Positions 1 to 9,862 of a stretch of 64,000 bases of DNA are shown one piece after another. Position 1 is the first letter of the stretch, and each line of letters opens with the position of its first letter. Origin of the DNA: Leptobrachium leishanense (Eukaryota; Chordata; Amphibia; Anura; Megophryidae); the NCBI GenBank assembly GCA_009667805.1, contig CM019068.1, positions 2,711,218 through 2,775,217 on the forward strand, in the 5' to 3' direction. The position numbers and the translations under genes are program-made. The notes under the pieces are model-generated. The model was not told the DNA's origin, made no database searches, and was given only the letters and a program-made list of their open reading frames with translations.

Positions 1-51
1 AGCCCACTTAAAAGTAGACCACCTCAAACCCTTGTGAGCAAGCTCAGTGAG
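1..51. repeat. 51-bp direct repeat, exact second copy at 297-347
   Basis: Bases 1-51 recur without a mismatch at 297-347, inside the integrase-like reading frame. The 245 bases between hold an A-rich tract (about 137-200) and no recognisable coding. The copy at 297 is in coding context, so copy 1 is probably a partial duplication of the element or a local assembly duplication. The window edge hides the rest. Confidence 0.85.
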
Positions 52-206
52 TTGCCATTGAGATTATGTAGCCATACAAGTGAAATCACCTGACAGGCTA
101 CACGCCCCCAATTAACAAGTCACCAGCCACCCAGGGAAAAAAAACAACCAAAAAGCACAACAGAAAAAAAAAAACCAGCAGAAAAAAAAAAAAAAGAGAA
201 ATTAAA

Positions 207-671
207 TTGACAAATAAACCAGAGCTTTCTCTCCCTCTAAAGATACAAACCAGACCAGTACAGGTAGAATTCCTGTTTTTAACTCCACTTGAAAATAGCC
301 CACTTAAAAGTAGACCACCTCAAACCCTTGTGAGCAAGCTCAGTGAGGATCTGCAGGATCTGCAACCTGGTGATAGGGTTTTGTTGAAGAACTTGGGTGC
401 TGCTGCGAGGCAAAAGTTGGTTGATAGATGGAGTTCTCAAGTCTACATTGTCTGCAAGCAACTGCCGGGCCTGCCGGTGTATCAAATCTGGCCGGATGGA
501 AAGGCTGGGTCTTTTAAGAACTGGCACCGGAATCATTTGTTACCTTTGAGAGAGGCTGTGAGGATGCCAGTTGGGGACGAACTTCCTCTGCCGAATCCGC
601 CTGCTCCACGTGTGCCAGGTTACTCGGTCCCAACAGACCCGGGTTGTCGAAGAGAGCGAAAGGGACAGTGA
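207..671 (+). pseudogene. Ty3/Gypsy-type integrase C-terminal fragment
   Basis: A fragment of the pol polyprotein of an LTR retrotransposon. Residues about 50-112 match the integrase C-terminal beta-barrel of vertebrate Ty3-like elements: LQPGDRVLLKN, then RWSSQVYIV, VYQIWPDG and a final WHRNHLLPL block. The family uses this domain to hold DNA during integration. The catalytic core is absent; the frame opens just after an A-rich stretch, so the element is cut on its left. The frame reads out of phase near 640-670, where the next frame takes over. It lies about 550 bp upstream of its 3' LTR, in the expected order. Family level is confident; clade is not. Confidence 0.75.
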
Positions 672-1158
672 GGAAGAGAGTTTTTATCTGGACTGGATGC
701 GATCACCGGAACCTGAAGAGGTTATCGCGGTTCCTGAACAGTGGGAAAGTAATTTGAGGCCTGAAGCTCCTGAATTTCAGTTAGAAGTTCCTGAGACTAT
801 TGCAATCCCTGTAGTTCCTGAAGCTGAATCTTTTGACTACAGTTCTATGCCTTCACTGGAGGGATCATACTCCGAAGAGGTGTCTGCTCCAGTGGTAGAA
901 AGAAGGACTGAGCCAGCGCCTATAGTACTTTCACCTGAAGAGGAACTGATTGAGCCAGAACCAAAACGCTCTGTTCGACCGCCCCAGCGACTCACCTACG
1001 ACTCACCAGGACATAGCACTGAAGAGGCCGTCACCACAGTGCGAAGGTTGCCCGAAGTGTCTACTATGTTAGCTGAGGTAGCCCAAAGTATGAGTCAACT
1101 TGAAGAAATGTATATAACCCACTGTATGCTTACTGCTGAGCCTGTATATGTTGCCTAA
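571..1158 (+). pseudogene. C-terminal tail of the same Ty3/Gypsy pol, shifted frame
   Basis: An acidic, proline-rich tail that continues the preceding integrase after a one-base frame change near 640-670. It is rich in Glu and Pro and ends with a basic patch, RSVRPPQRLTY, which resembles the conserved tail of vertebrate Ty3-like integrases. The stop lies about 70 bp before the LTR. The first 25 residues from the nominal Met are probably out-of-frame shadow; the true tail begins around base 640. No other domain is visible. I infer that it was one reading frame with the upstream fragment and that the frame change is a mutation. Confidence 0.65.
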
Positions 1159-1210
1159 ACTGTGTTGAAATGTAATGTAACTGTTGTACCTCCTTGAAGA
1201 GACCCAAGAG

Positions 1211-1227
1211 TTCTAGGAGGGGGAGAG
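1211..1227 (+). promoter_or_regulatory. Polypurine tract before 3' LTR
   Basis: A purine-rich run (TTCTAGGAGGGGGAGAG) directly abuts the LTR start at 1228. This is the expected plus-strand primer of an LTR retrotransposon and fixes the element orientation as +. Confidence 0.8.
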
Positions 1228-2229
1228 TGTAGCGCTGTGGTTAAATCCTTGTTGTGGCAGTACCTATTTTTAGCCACCGGAGGGAGACAAGCGCAATGTG
1301 AGACACTGAATATTACATTGGGACTACATTTCCCGGCATGCTTTGGGAACGGACACAGAAAGTGGGTGGGACACAGACCCTTACATCCTGAGCCTCGTGG
1401 AGAGAGCAGGCAGAGCGCGCCAGGGAGTGAGAGAGACAAGACACAGTGCTGCAGAGAGTAACAGTGACCAGGCCGGAGCGCAGGTGCGGCCTAACAGAGA
1501 CACAGATCGGGTTATCAGTATTCCCGAAGAAGACCCAGTGATCCACCAGATTACCCAAGCGGCTAGAGAGGAAGCGGAGGACCCCGAGTGAGGAGTACCG
1601 CAGATCGATCGGACCGGGAGAGCAGGCGGTAAGCTGGACAATTCGAGGCCGGTGAAGAAAGCCAGACAGCGGATCCAGAAGCAAGTAACCCCAGTCAATA
1701 TCGAGCGGAGAGACGTCCTGGGTCAGCGGAGCCTCAAGTATCTGGCGGATGGGTGAGAGGCCTTCCAGGCCGTTGTAAAACTCAAGTAAAGCACGCTGCT
1801 GTTGGTTTCCAAAACCCACAGGGCCCCAACTTGACTAGTCAAAGACATCTCTTAAGCAATTTCACTGGCCAGTTGAATAGTACCTGGGTACCGCAACACA
1901 CATACACACTTACATTCCGGGACTTAACCTGTGCAGGACTCACTCCCCAATCACAAAAAAGGGGTTAAAGATACGTTTTTCATTACTCTTTTCCGCTGCG
2001 CGTTTCTCGAATTACGAAACCTCGTATTTCTTTTCCGCTGCGCGTTTACCGCATTACGAAGTACTGTAGATATATATACGAAAACCGTGTCATTCATTAT
2101 ATGCCATTTATTCAAGTAAACTGTATAATTTATAAAATCCAGAAAGGTGCTGGAGTATATTTATTCCCTAGTGCGGGGAGACTGACCCGAGGTTTAATTT
2201 CAGCGGCTCCTTCGGGAGTGAGCGCTACA
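1228..2229 (+). mobile_element. 3' LTR (1002 bp) of the Ty3/Gypsy element
   Basis: Starts TGTAGCGCT and ends AGCGCTACA, a 9-bp inverted terminal match with TG...CA ends, directly after a polypurine tract. The sequence to the right (2230 on) is the reverse strand of the ERV-1 leader seen at 46695-47650, so this element inserted in an older ERV-1 copy. The 5' LTR is outside the window. No open reading frame of interest lies in it. Confidence 0.85.
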
Positions 2230-3162
2230 CCCGTATTAACTATGCCGAACAATTCTACAATTTCAGTGTAACAGCCACAGATATACAAACATTAAGCAGA
2301 ATCATTAACCATCACACAATGATTCCCCTATCAGGCTGGTCACTGGGCTATAACATAACCGAACACTCAACCGATATCCAGCACAAAACTTATAACAAAA
2401 TCAAGCTGTACATAGAAAAGTTACAAAACAAAACAAAAATAACTTCAGGACAAAAACAAACATTTGAGGCAAAAACAAACGAATCGCTTTCCATAGACAC
2501 CAAACCTAAAAGTGAACCAGCTCCATCTAAAACTGAATTCCTTGTTAAAAACCTGCAGCACCAAACTAACCAAGATGGCTGCCAAAGCACATGTTCTTCA
2601 CAGAGAAGTAATCAAAGATGGCCGACAAAAGCACATGTCTGGGCACACAAAGGAAGACCAAGATGGTGTCTCCAAAATCCAGCAATAGAGAAACCAAATT
2701 AAACAAAACAGTTTCTCTATTCCCTGTGCCCCACCCCCGAAAACAGAGCACCCACCCCCGAAAACCTCTGATTTACAGGCTAACAGTATAAAAATCCTCT
2801 AAATGCCGTTTCTCCTGTACAAACATTAAAACAAAATTCTGCCTCTACAAACCAAAATCACCTCTTACAAACATAAAAGTTACACAAACAGAAGTTACAA
2901 CAAAAATGATACCCTGTACAAGTCAGCACACACGTCACAATCTCACCATACAGTCTCTGTACAATCAGCTCAGATCCACCAAAAACTACAAAACAGAAAA
3001 TTACTTACCTCGTTCTTACAAAAAACGAGCAAAATCATTCTTTTACCAAGCAGAAATTTCCTCGACGCAGGAGACAAAATTACAATTTACTTCCTCTCTC
3101 TCCTTTTTTCTACTGTGCAGAGGAAAAATCTGTTGGTTCCTTGTTTACCTGACTCGCCATAA
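2230..3162 (-). mobile_element. ERV-1 copy A: leader and 5' internal region, reverse strand
   Basis: Reverse-complement similarity to 46695-47650, the region just inside the 5' LTR of ERV-1 copy B. The primer-binding site is visible at about 3146-3160, TGGCGAGTCAGGTAA on the minus strand, directly beside the LTR edge at 3163. No intact coding is seen; apparent frames on both strands are short and shared with the other copy's non-coding leader. The left end is cut by the Ty3 LTR at 2229/2230. Confidence 0.8.
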
Positions 3163-3598
3163 TGTCGTACAAATTAATCTACTATCAATTCCCTAATGTA
3201 GTTTGATCCTCTGCACTTACAAGCAGCTCTCTGCTATCCCTGAGTTACTTACCTGAACGCTCCCAGCAAGGAGACCCAGAGACTCTGCTGTGGTCTTCTG
3301 CATCCTCACCCAGAAAAAGCCACACACACACGTTGTTTCTAGCTGGAGTTCATCTGCCCAAGTGTCCATGTGACTCTTGGTCAGCTTAATTTAATACACA
3401 AATAGCACAACGCCCAGTGGCCCACTGGCTGTACAACAGAAAACCAGTTTGCCCAGTAATGACATTTACATATCAAAAGGACAGGGGAGTGGACTAGAAT
3501 GACCGACCGGCCCCCTGTACACAACTCATCCCTGAGTCATCTCCATGGTCCCCGTCAGCCATGTTTGTCCGACCATCCCCATTACTGTCAGTATGGAC
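3163..3598 (-). mobile_element. ERV-1 copy A LTR, right-hand (3') part, reverse strand
   Basis: Reads on the minus strand as the 3' portion of the ERV-1 LTR (compare 46260-46694 and 51890-52322), with moderate divergence. Similarity stops at about 3598, where the second retrovirus-like element begins, and resumes at about 9490. Confidence 0.75.
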
Positions 3599-3736
3599 CC
3601 CATTCAGATACTGCTCAGAGTGATCAGCATCTAGTGAAGATCAGTCTACTTTTCTTATGGATTTGTGACATATATCTGCGGAGACATTCAGTTATTGTCT
3701 GTACACGGTACGAGTGTACAGACAAGGCTTAAATGT

Positions 3737-3906
3737 CTTAAAAGCAGGTATGTATCCAGAAAGGGATAGCGTAGCCGCAACAGAGATATAATATGTATCT
3801 CTCGTTATGCAGACTTCACTTCTCCAATGTGCATAGACATTGGGAGGTAAGGAGCCCAGCGCATTGCACTTAGTACTCACAAACCGCCAAACGCCCACAC
3901 ACACTG
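3737..3906. repeat. 170-bp direct repeat, left copy (right copy 9306-9478)
   Basis: Nearly identical to 9306-9478; both start at TTAAAAGCAGG and end in a CACAC-rich run. They sit close to the two ends of ERV-2. I infer the 3' portion of its LTR, with the rest of the 5' LTR lost. An independent repeat inserted twice is the alternative. Confidence 0.6.
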
Positions 3907-4004
3907 GATCAGATCACTGGATCAGATCACTCAGTTAATGACTGGAAATAACCCTGGTCAGGTTGTAAGCGATGTAACACCTGCAGCCCCACCCAACCAG
4001 TGAC

Positions 4005-4663
4005 TAGATGAGGTTTCTGATGAAGTAACCAGTATCCATGACAATTTACCAGAAAGTGATGATGAAATGATTAATACAAATGTTTGTATGGTTGATGATT
4101 TAAACCCTTCCCTGCAAAGAGAAGGAAAATGTATTTTATCTCCCCAGACTAGGTGCGAGCAAGCTGAGAAGACTGGATCCGAGAAGGACAGCACAGCTGC
4201 CAAAAGCACGTTTGAGAGAGCAAAATCAGTCGGTAAAATCTGTCCAAAACCTAATTTCATATCTCACTCTAAATTTCTCTGTAAATTGCATAGCATTGAA
4301 GACCGATATTATTTGAATGTCGAATTACAAGATAATTTACCACATATTCTGTCCTTGCTAGACAGTGGAAGCCAAGTTACGTTAATATCAGCTCATTATT
4401 TTGAACAGGTCCAAGAACTGTCCTCCAGGAAGCCTAGATTAGATAAATCTAATGCTAATCTAGTGAGTGTGAGTGGCACATCTCTGAAAGTTCTGGGCAC
4501 AGCTAAATTGGGGAATAAAGTAATTCGGCATCCAACGCTTATTGTGGATCTGCCCCAAAATCGCCTAATTATTGGAATGGACCTTCTCAAAAGGTTAAAT
4601 CCAATCATTGATTTTATCAAAGAGGGTAATTTGGTCCCAAGTAAATGTTCCAATCAGCTATGA
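4005..4663 (+). pseudogene. Retropepsin-like aspartic protease domain of ERV-2
   Basis: A retroviral-type protease would process viral polyproteins inside the particle. The frame is open from 4005, with the first Met at 4067. From the Met, residues about 85-180 hold LLDSGSQVTLIS (catalytic DSG) and later IIGMDLL, the usual ILG-like second motif, followed by a conserved Ile-Asp pair. The upstream part is rich in Lys and Ser and has no visible Gag capsid or zinc knuckle. Downstream the frame closes and no reverse transcriptase follows, so pol is missing. Retroviral and Gypsy-type proteases share these motifs; the class is not resolved. Confidence 0.65.
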
Positions 4664-5024
4664 TAGATCCCAATCCCATCATGCTCAGCGTAACTGCCAC
4701 GTGATTGAGGAAAGGCCGGATTATATTGAAGTCCACTTCAGAAATAGCCAGACACCTGATATCTCTTTCTTAAGGCCAAAGCCCCTGACTCCAGGAGAGC
4801 AGGAGGATAACACCATATGTGTCCCCCCTGAGAGAATTCGAGATATATGTCTGGAAAATGATGTGCTAATTATTCACCTCCACAAGAGGGAGACAGAAGC
4901 AAATGGACATAGTGACCCTGAAGTGATCAGATACCCAAATCCTCAAGATGAGTGGATAACAGATCTAGATAATGACGGAGACAGTCCTAATGTTATTGGA
5001 AAAAGTTATGTTATGTATTTCTAG
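4608..5024 (+). CDS. Hypothetical acidic protein following the protease
   Basis: A 138-residue frame overlapping the end of the protease frame by about 55 bases in another phase. It is acidic and proline-rich with no domain I recognise. The position after protease suggests a remnant of a retroviral internal protein, possibly the start of envelope or a connector, but similarity is not visible. It may simply be an open stretch in a decayed element. Confidence 0.3.
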   Translation: MILSKRVIWSQVNVPISYDRSQSHHAQRNCHVIEERPDYIEVHFRNSQTPDISFLRPKPLTPGEQEDNTICVPPERIRDICLENDVLIIHLHKRETEANGHSDPEVIRYPNPQDEWITDLDNDGDSPNVIGKSYVMYF

Positions 5025-5394
5025 AAGATATAAAACTGCCAAGCTCAATTGCATGATTGTCATCCTAGATCACCTCAGGATATGTGAAAATGGACCAGCA
5101 GAAGACACTTAACTGGTATCATGTGAAGTGATGTTTTAATTAACATGTGATTCTTCTTCCCAGCATTCAGATGTTTAACGCAAGCTAGTAGATAGACTAG
5201 ATCCGTACGGTTAATTAAATTTAATCAGAGATCAAGGTATCTATAGGGAATTTGAGTGAAATCGCTAGTCTATGAATGGTTATTTATACTCTTTCTTTCA
5301 ACAGAAATTGAGAAAAGTGGTTAATCCGAACTGCGACGCTAATCCGCAAAGATGAATTGGACCACCAAGGAGACTACGATTATCTGGAAATTCT
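5025..5394. other. Decayed internal region of ERV-2, no gene seen
   Basis: AT-rich, with stops in all frames. It lies between the hypothetical acidic frame and the envelope-like fragments. I infer a decayed or deleted pol/env region. Confidence 0.4.
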
Positions 5395-5652
5395 ATGGTT
5401 TTCCGCACAATTCCAAGGAGAATGCTAAAGTCCCATGCGAATCAAGCTCATGCAAGCCTGAAAGACATGCTGGATAAAGCCAGGATACTGTTGATTGCTA
5501 TGTACAAGAACCACCGAAGGAAAAGATTTGCCGCATATTTTATTGCAACCGCTGTTTTATTACAGAAAAAGAAGCAAATGCTTACCGGAAGGATCTGGTA
5601 CAAAACCGAGAGTGTTCATATCTACACCAGTGATTCTCATGAAAGTTCCTAA
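5395..5652 (+). pseudogene. Short basic reading frame, possible envelope fragment
   Basis: An 85-residue, strongly basic frame (many Lys and Arg) without a recognisable domain. It lies between the protease and the membrane-anchor frame. A second overlapping frame of similar length ends at 5716. Which, if either, was coding cannot be told. It could be the decayed middle of an envelope gene. Confidence 0.25.
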
Positions 5653-5785
5653 AGAATCAAGAGTTGTTATTGAGAAGTTATTTTTTATAAATGAAGTCTG
5701 GTATGATGAGATATAAATCGTTGTCGTATTCCAAGGGCAAGAGATACCTATGAATCCAGATTTGAAATCTTTGCTAAAGAACTAG

Positions 5786-6055
5786 CATGACCATACTATT
5801 GAATTTATAATAAAAAAAGATAATCTAACAATTTATGCTCCAATGTATTCACAGATTGATCATCAATTGCTATCTGCTTATAACGGGCCAAAGATTACAG
5901 AGATTGTGATTTGTATAGTAATTATGTTTCTAACTGTCTGGATGATTGTACTAACAAAGAAAGTACGTACATTGAAGTTTAAAAACACTGCATTTTCAAT
6001 TATTAAATGGATGAAAGAAGAAAAACGTGTTGCGAAAGGTGGAAACCTAGCCTAA
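5786..6055 (+). pseudogene. Envelope-like C-terminus with membrane anchor
   Basis: The frame is open from just after a TAG at 5783. It shows an extracellular-like stretch, then a hydrophobic segment of about 20 residues (IVICIVIMFLTVWMIVL), then a basic cytoplasmic tail of about 30 residues. That layout is typical of the end of a retroviral transmembrane envelope subunit, which anchors the spike. It ends within about 10 bp of a polypurine tract, where env normally stops. The fusion peptide and surface subunit are not visible. Assignment rests on layout and position only. Confidence 0.5.
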
Positions 6056-6060
6056 TTGGT

Positions 6061-6071
6061 AAAGGGGGGAG
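6061..6071 (+). promoter_or_regulatory. Polypurine tract candidate of ERV-2
   Basis: AAAGGGGGGAG follows the envelope-like stop directly. A second tract, AAAAGGGGGGAGG, lies at 6641-6653. Either could prime plus-strand synthesis; the second is the more likely edge of the 3' LTR because the first is followed by another copy of the same kind of signal (a second AAAGGGG run at about 6121). Confidence 0.5.
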
Positions 6072-6653
6072 ATATTGTATGTTTTTCTCAATTTTATTTG
6101 ATCAATAAATAGATGAAACCAAAGGGGGGTTATGTCGGGTATATTACAGAAAGGAAAAATTAAAATGGATGCCTGTAGCCATTTTGTTTTTAAAGACAGT
6201 CTTTTCTTTCAATTTTCTCTAGGTTTAGAAATGAACGAGATTTTTTTTTTTTTTACAGAGTTCATTCCTGGGTGAAGTCTTTTATATTTTTTTTAGAAGT
6301 GCCAGACATGAAGGAACCTAGAATGTTTTTGTGTGATAATGCTAGAGTTAAGTGCTAAGACGTGTCATAATTAAATTTATTGGTCTGTCTTAAGTTTTAA
6401 AAACAAAAGATATTTTGTCTCTTGGGTATAGGAATAAGAGCTAATATTTCTGTAATATAGATTTATATTCACAAAATATATGTTTATAATCAAGGTATAT
6501 TTTATTATATTTACAGTAGGAAATATGTATACTCCAATAAATATTGTAGAAAGTATATAATTGGTAAATAATAAAAATTACTAAAGAATAGATTCTGGTG
6601 AGTTAACCAGAAAAGAATTCAGCTGATAGTAAGTAATTTCAAAAGGGGGGAGG

Positions 6654-7340
6654 ATATAAATTAGATATGATAGGTAGAGACACAGTGTCTATAGTGACTG
6701 AGAGAGAGTCTTTGTTAAGTCAGATTGAACTTTGACCCGAGATAAGAATATTAAAAAGAAATGGTGGAATTAATTAAGAAGTGCAATACTGCCCTCTAGA
6801 GGATAGTAAATATTATATTTGATATACCAATAATATTGCCAGTGACGTCAAATTGGCTATAATAAGCGGCAATGTTGGTTGCAAATCAGTCCGAGATTCC
6901 AGCATTCAGACTCACACCGCAATGCATTCAGACGTACAGTACACATGACACTCTGAGAGTCCAAGATTCCAACACTCAGACTCACACCACGATGCAGGCA
7001 GATCCCAAGACATGAGGCAATCAAGATTCTCACCAAATCTCTGACTCTCACCAAATCTCTAACTCACATGCATTGATTATCTGATATCAATAATCTTCAC
7101 ACATTCCAAAAATATTACATCAGGAATTCCAAGGCAGACTTATCAAAATCCAAATTGGACAGGTAATGTATGAAATTAAGGAATTAATGTAATTATATAT
7201 ATATTTGTAGATATTCTTGCAGCGTAGACTGAGATTTCTCAGATACTGGGTAACTCCAAAAATTCTAAGTATTTCTATTCTGCAGATAGAAATATGAAGA
7301 AGTGGATATAAGGATTTATTTCTAAAAGAAATGTTGTAAG
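6654..7340 (+). mobile_element. Putative 3' LTR region of ERV-2, left part
   Basis: Non-coding, AT-rich sequence after the second polypurine tract. It holds short imperfect direct repeats near 6890-7070, with the element ACTCTCACCAAATCTCT-like motif twice at 7030-7070 and a TTCCAGCATTCAGACTCACACC-like unit twice. It continues beyond the foldback insertion as 8659-9478. The exact LTR start is not certain. Confidence 0.4.
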
Positions 7341-7357
7341 ATTGATACCAATATATA

Positions 7358-8641
7358 GAACAAAAAATATTGGCGTAGGCGCAACTCTTGTATTATAAGT
7401 GGGGTGGAGCCTATAACACGATCGCCACTGCACCCATATGTGTCATCCCTAGAGTGACAAAATAAAACAACAATAAAAAAGGAAAGGGTGCGGCGCTTCC
7501 CAGTGATTAAAGAGAGGAATAATCAATATTATTTACCCTAATGAGATATCTCTTCTCAAATTGATAGAGGATCGATACCTCAAAAATGAAAAAACAGGAA
7601 AATAGTGCAATACAGTGGATACATATATGTAAGTGGTAGGAGATATGGCAGTTTTTCACTTACACTCTAGAGAGCCTCATCCGGCTCTAGCACTATTCGC
7701 CCGTGGGTAGATTTCATATAGGCCCTCCCACTGACCTCTTCACAAGCCGATGTTTCTCAATGAATATGCAGAGAAAATAAGATAAAAACATAGAATAGTT
7801 CTGTATATACTGGAAAAAATATAAACAGAAAGTCAAACCACTCACGTGTTCCTGAGCCTCCAAGGCTCAAATCAGAGGGCCCAAAGGTTGTTTCAAATGG
7901 GCACAACTCTTAATGAAAGCCTCAATGGGTCAGCAAGCCAAATGGATAAAAAAATCAAGCTTATGATAAAAAAGTAAAAAATAACATTTAATAACAATGG
8001 TAGTTACAATAAAACATTGCTGCTGAGGAAGCCGGATGGTCTACATTGATTTATAAGCTGAACGCGTTTCGCCTAAGTCAATGTAGACCAGCAGCAGCAA
8101 TGTTTTATTGTAACTACCATTGTTATTAAATGTTATTTTTTACTTTTTTATCATAAGATTGATTTTTTATCCATTTGGCTTGCTGACCCATTGAGGCTTT
8201 CATTAAGAGTTGTGCCCATTTGAAACAACCTTTGGGCCCTCTGATTTGAGCCTTGGAGGCTCAGGAACACGTGAGTGGTTTGACTTTCTGTTTATATTTT
8301 TTCCAGTATATACAGAACTATTCTATGTTTTTATCTTATTTTCTCCGCATATTCATTGAGAAACATCGGCTTGTGAAGAGGCCAGTGGGAGGGCCTATAT
8401 GAAATCTACCCACAGGCGAATAGTGCTAGAGCTGGATGAGGCTCTCTAGAGTGTGAGTGAAAAACTGCCATGTCTCCTACCACTTACATATATGTATCCA
8501 CTGTATTGCACTATTTTCCTGTTTTTTCATTTTTGAGGTATCGATACTCTATCAATTTGAGAAGAGATATCTCATTAGGGTAAATAATATTGATTATTCC
8601 TCTCTTTATTCACTGGGAAGCGCCGCACCCTTTCCTTTTTT
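7358..8641. mobile_element. Foldback element 1 with split hammerhead motif (Penelope-type, non-autonomous)
   Basis: Two arms of about 555 bp, 7472-8025 and 8092-8644, are near-perfect inverted copies around a 66-bp centre. An asymmetric tail of about 115 bp (7358-7471) lies on the left. The element is flanked by a 17-bp direct repeat, ATTGATACCAATATATA, at 7341-7357 and 8642-8658. There is no coding. Long duplications of this kind fit target-primed insertion rather than a cut-and-paste transposon. The hammerhead pieces at the centre link it to Penelope-like elements, which are known to carry such ribozymes in their terminal repeats. Confidence 0.75.
8019..8073. ncRNA. Hammerhead ribozyme halves at the centre of foldback 1
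   Basis: The 5' half lies on the + strand at 8019-8033: GCTG (stem I), CTGAGGA (CUGANGA core), AGCC (stem II). The 3' half lies on the - strand, 8073 to 8057: GGC (stem II), GAAA core, C-GC-GTT (tiny stem III with a GUU cleavage triplet), CAGC (stem I partner of GCTG). All conserved core positions are present but on opposite strands, so the folded-back copy cannot self-cleave as drawn. The arrangement suggests a head-to-head join through one ribozyme. Confidence 0.6.
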
Positions 8642-8658
8642 ATTGATACCAATATATA

Positions 8659-9305
8659 TTGAATTTGGAAATTACTGTGATTATAATTAATAAGCAAAGA
8701 ATTATATAACTACAAAATAAAAAGCAAAAGATTAGAAGTTTAATTCTCGAGATTAGGGGAGGATTCACTAAATAAGTTTTTATTACTTATTAAATTAGCT
8801 CATCTTTTGTTGATCTATGTAGCATAGAGAGAAATATATATTTCTATAAGAGCTGGCTGGTTAAACATTGTTTGCTGGGAAATGCATGTTGTATTAAGCA
8901 GAAATGTTTATTAACCATTTGTGTATTAGTTACTAACTGATAAGGTAAATGATATTAATCATATATGCAGTTACTAACCGGAGATACATATATTGTGAAG
9001 CTAGTTTTTATATGCTGATGGATTGTGGTTTACATATTTTTGTTTATGATATGAGATCTGAAACTTTTTTGTATACGTAATAAATATATATTTTTATCCG
9101 ATTATTGATTATTGTATTTTTCAAAGCAAAACACAGACAATTAAAAGAATTTAGGAGAATTTATAGGAAATATAAACGATTGCTATTTGTGTCTCGTATA
9201 AGTTTCTTATGAAATAATAGTCCCTGATATATTGGAGGCTTGGCTGATAAGTCCAATATATATATATAACGTGTAGTATTCACGTGCAGAGATTATATCC
9301 GACAT
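8659..9305 (+). other. ERV-2 3' non-coding region after foldback 1
   Basis: Very AT-rich, no frame longer than a few dozen codons, no recognised motif. It continues the putative 3' LTR of ERV-2 and leads into the 170-bp repeat at 9306-9478. Confidence 0.4.
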
Positions 9306-9478
9306 CTCTTAAAAGCAGGTATGTATCCAGAAAGGGATAGCGTAGCTGCAACAGAGATATAATACGTATCTCTCGTTATGCAGACTTCACTTCTCCAATG
9401 TGCATAGACATTGGGAGGTAAGAAGTCCAGCGCATTGCACTTAGTACTCACAAACCGCCAAACGCCCACGCACACTGA
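9306..9478. repeat. 170-bp direct repeat, right copy
   Basis: Partner of 3737-3906, differing at only a few positions. It is followed by a short stretch before the resumed ERV-1 LTR at about 9490. Confidence 0.6.
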
Positions 9479-9489
9479 GAACACGTCTC

Positions 9490-9638
9490 TAAACCCAAGA
9501 GAAGGTTTTCATACTGACGGTTTTGCCGCTGGTTTGGACTTAAAACCACATTCAAATACAACACAGGGAGACAGATGACAACTTATAAAACACGCACATC
9601 CTAGAATATAATGTCCACATAAAAAAATTTCCACAACA
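9490..9638 (-). mobile_element. ERV-1 copy A LTR, left-hand (5') part, reverse strand
   Basis: The reverse complement matches the first part of the ERV-1 LTR (46110-46265 and 51743-51905), with a small internal deletion. The LTR start, TGTTGTGG on the minus strand, falls at 9638. Together with 3163-3598 this completes one LTR split by ERV-2. Confidence 0.75.
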
Positions 9639-9659
9639 AACCCCACCCCTTCCATCCTG

Positions 9660-9862
9660 GGAAGCAATCAACCCCTAACGGTGGAAGCGGCTAACATATA
9701 CTATAACGTTGCATGGATAGCAGGCTCATTATTATGCATCAGCGTTGAATTAACCAGTATAGGAAGTAATCGAGCCCTAACGGTAGAAGGGACTAACGTG
9801 TACTGTAGCGTTGCATGGATAGCGAGCTCATTGTCATGCATCAACGTTAGTTAACCAGTATA
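9660..9862. repeat. Tandem duplication, two units of about 102 bp
   Basis: Two adjacent units share GGAAG-AATC, CCCTAACGGT, GTTGCATGGATAGC and TTAACCAGTATA landmarks in the same order. A third, weaker GGCTTCCC/GGTGGAAG start follows at about 9872 and again at 10340. This could be the 3' untranslated region of the Penelope-like element to the right. Confidence 0.65.

Larger units (their letters stand above)
3599..9489 (+). mobile_element. ERV-2: retrovirus-like element inserted in the ERV-1 LTR
   Basis: About 5.9 kb separates two halves of one ERV-1 LTR, which marks it as a single later insertion. On the + strand it holds a retropepsin-like frame, a hypothetical acidic frame and an envelope-like membrane anchor followed by a polypurine tract, in retroviral order, but no reverse transcriptase or integrase. 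A 170-bp block near its left end (3737-3906) recurs at its right end (9306-9478), as remnants of terminal repeats would. Outer edges are approximate and no clean target duplication is visible. Confidence 0.55.

Noticed and set aside
2390..2702. Conserved frames on both strands in the ERV-1 leader (also 47104-47471)
   Set aside because: Open in opposite directions in two copies of a leader; no domain, composition-driven.
3692..3904. 70-residue minus-strand frame conserved at 9293-9484
   Set aside because: Conservation reflects a duplicated non-coding 170-bp repeat; there is no domain, and the two frames end differently.
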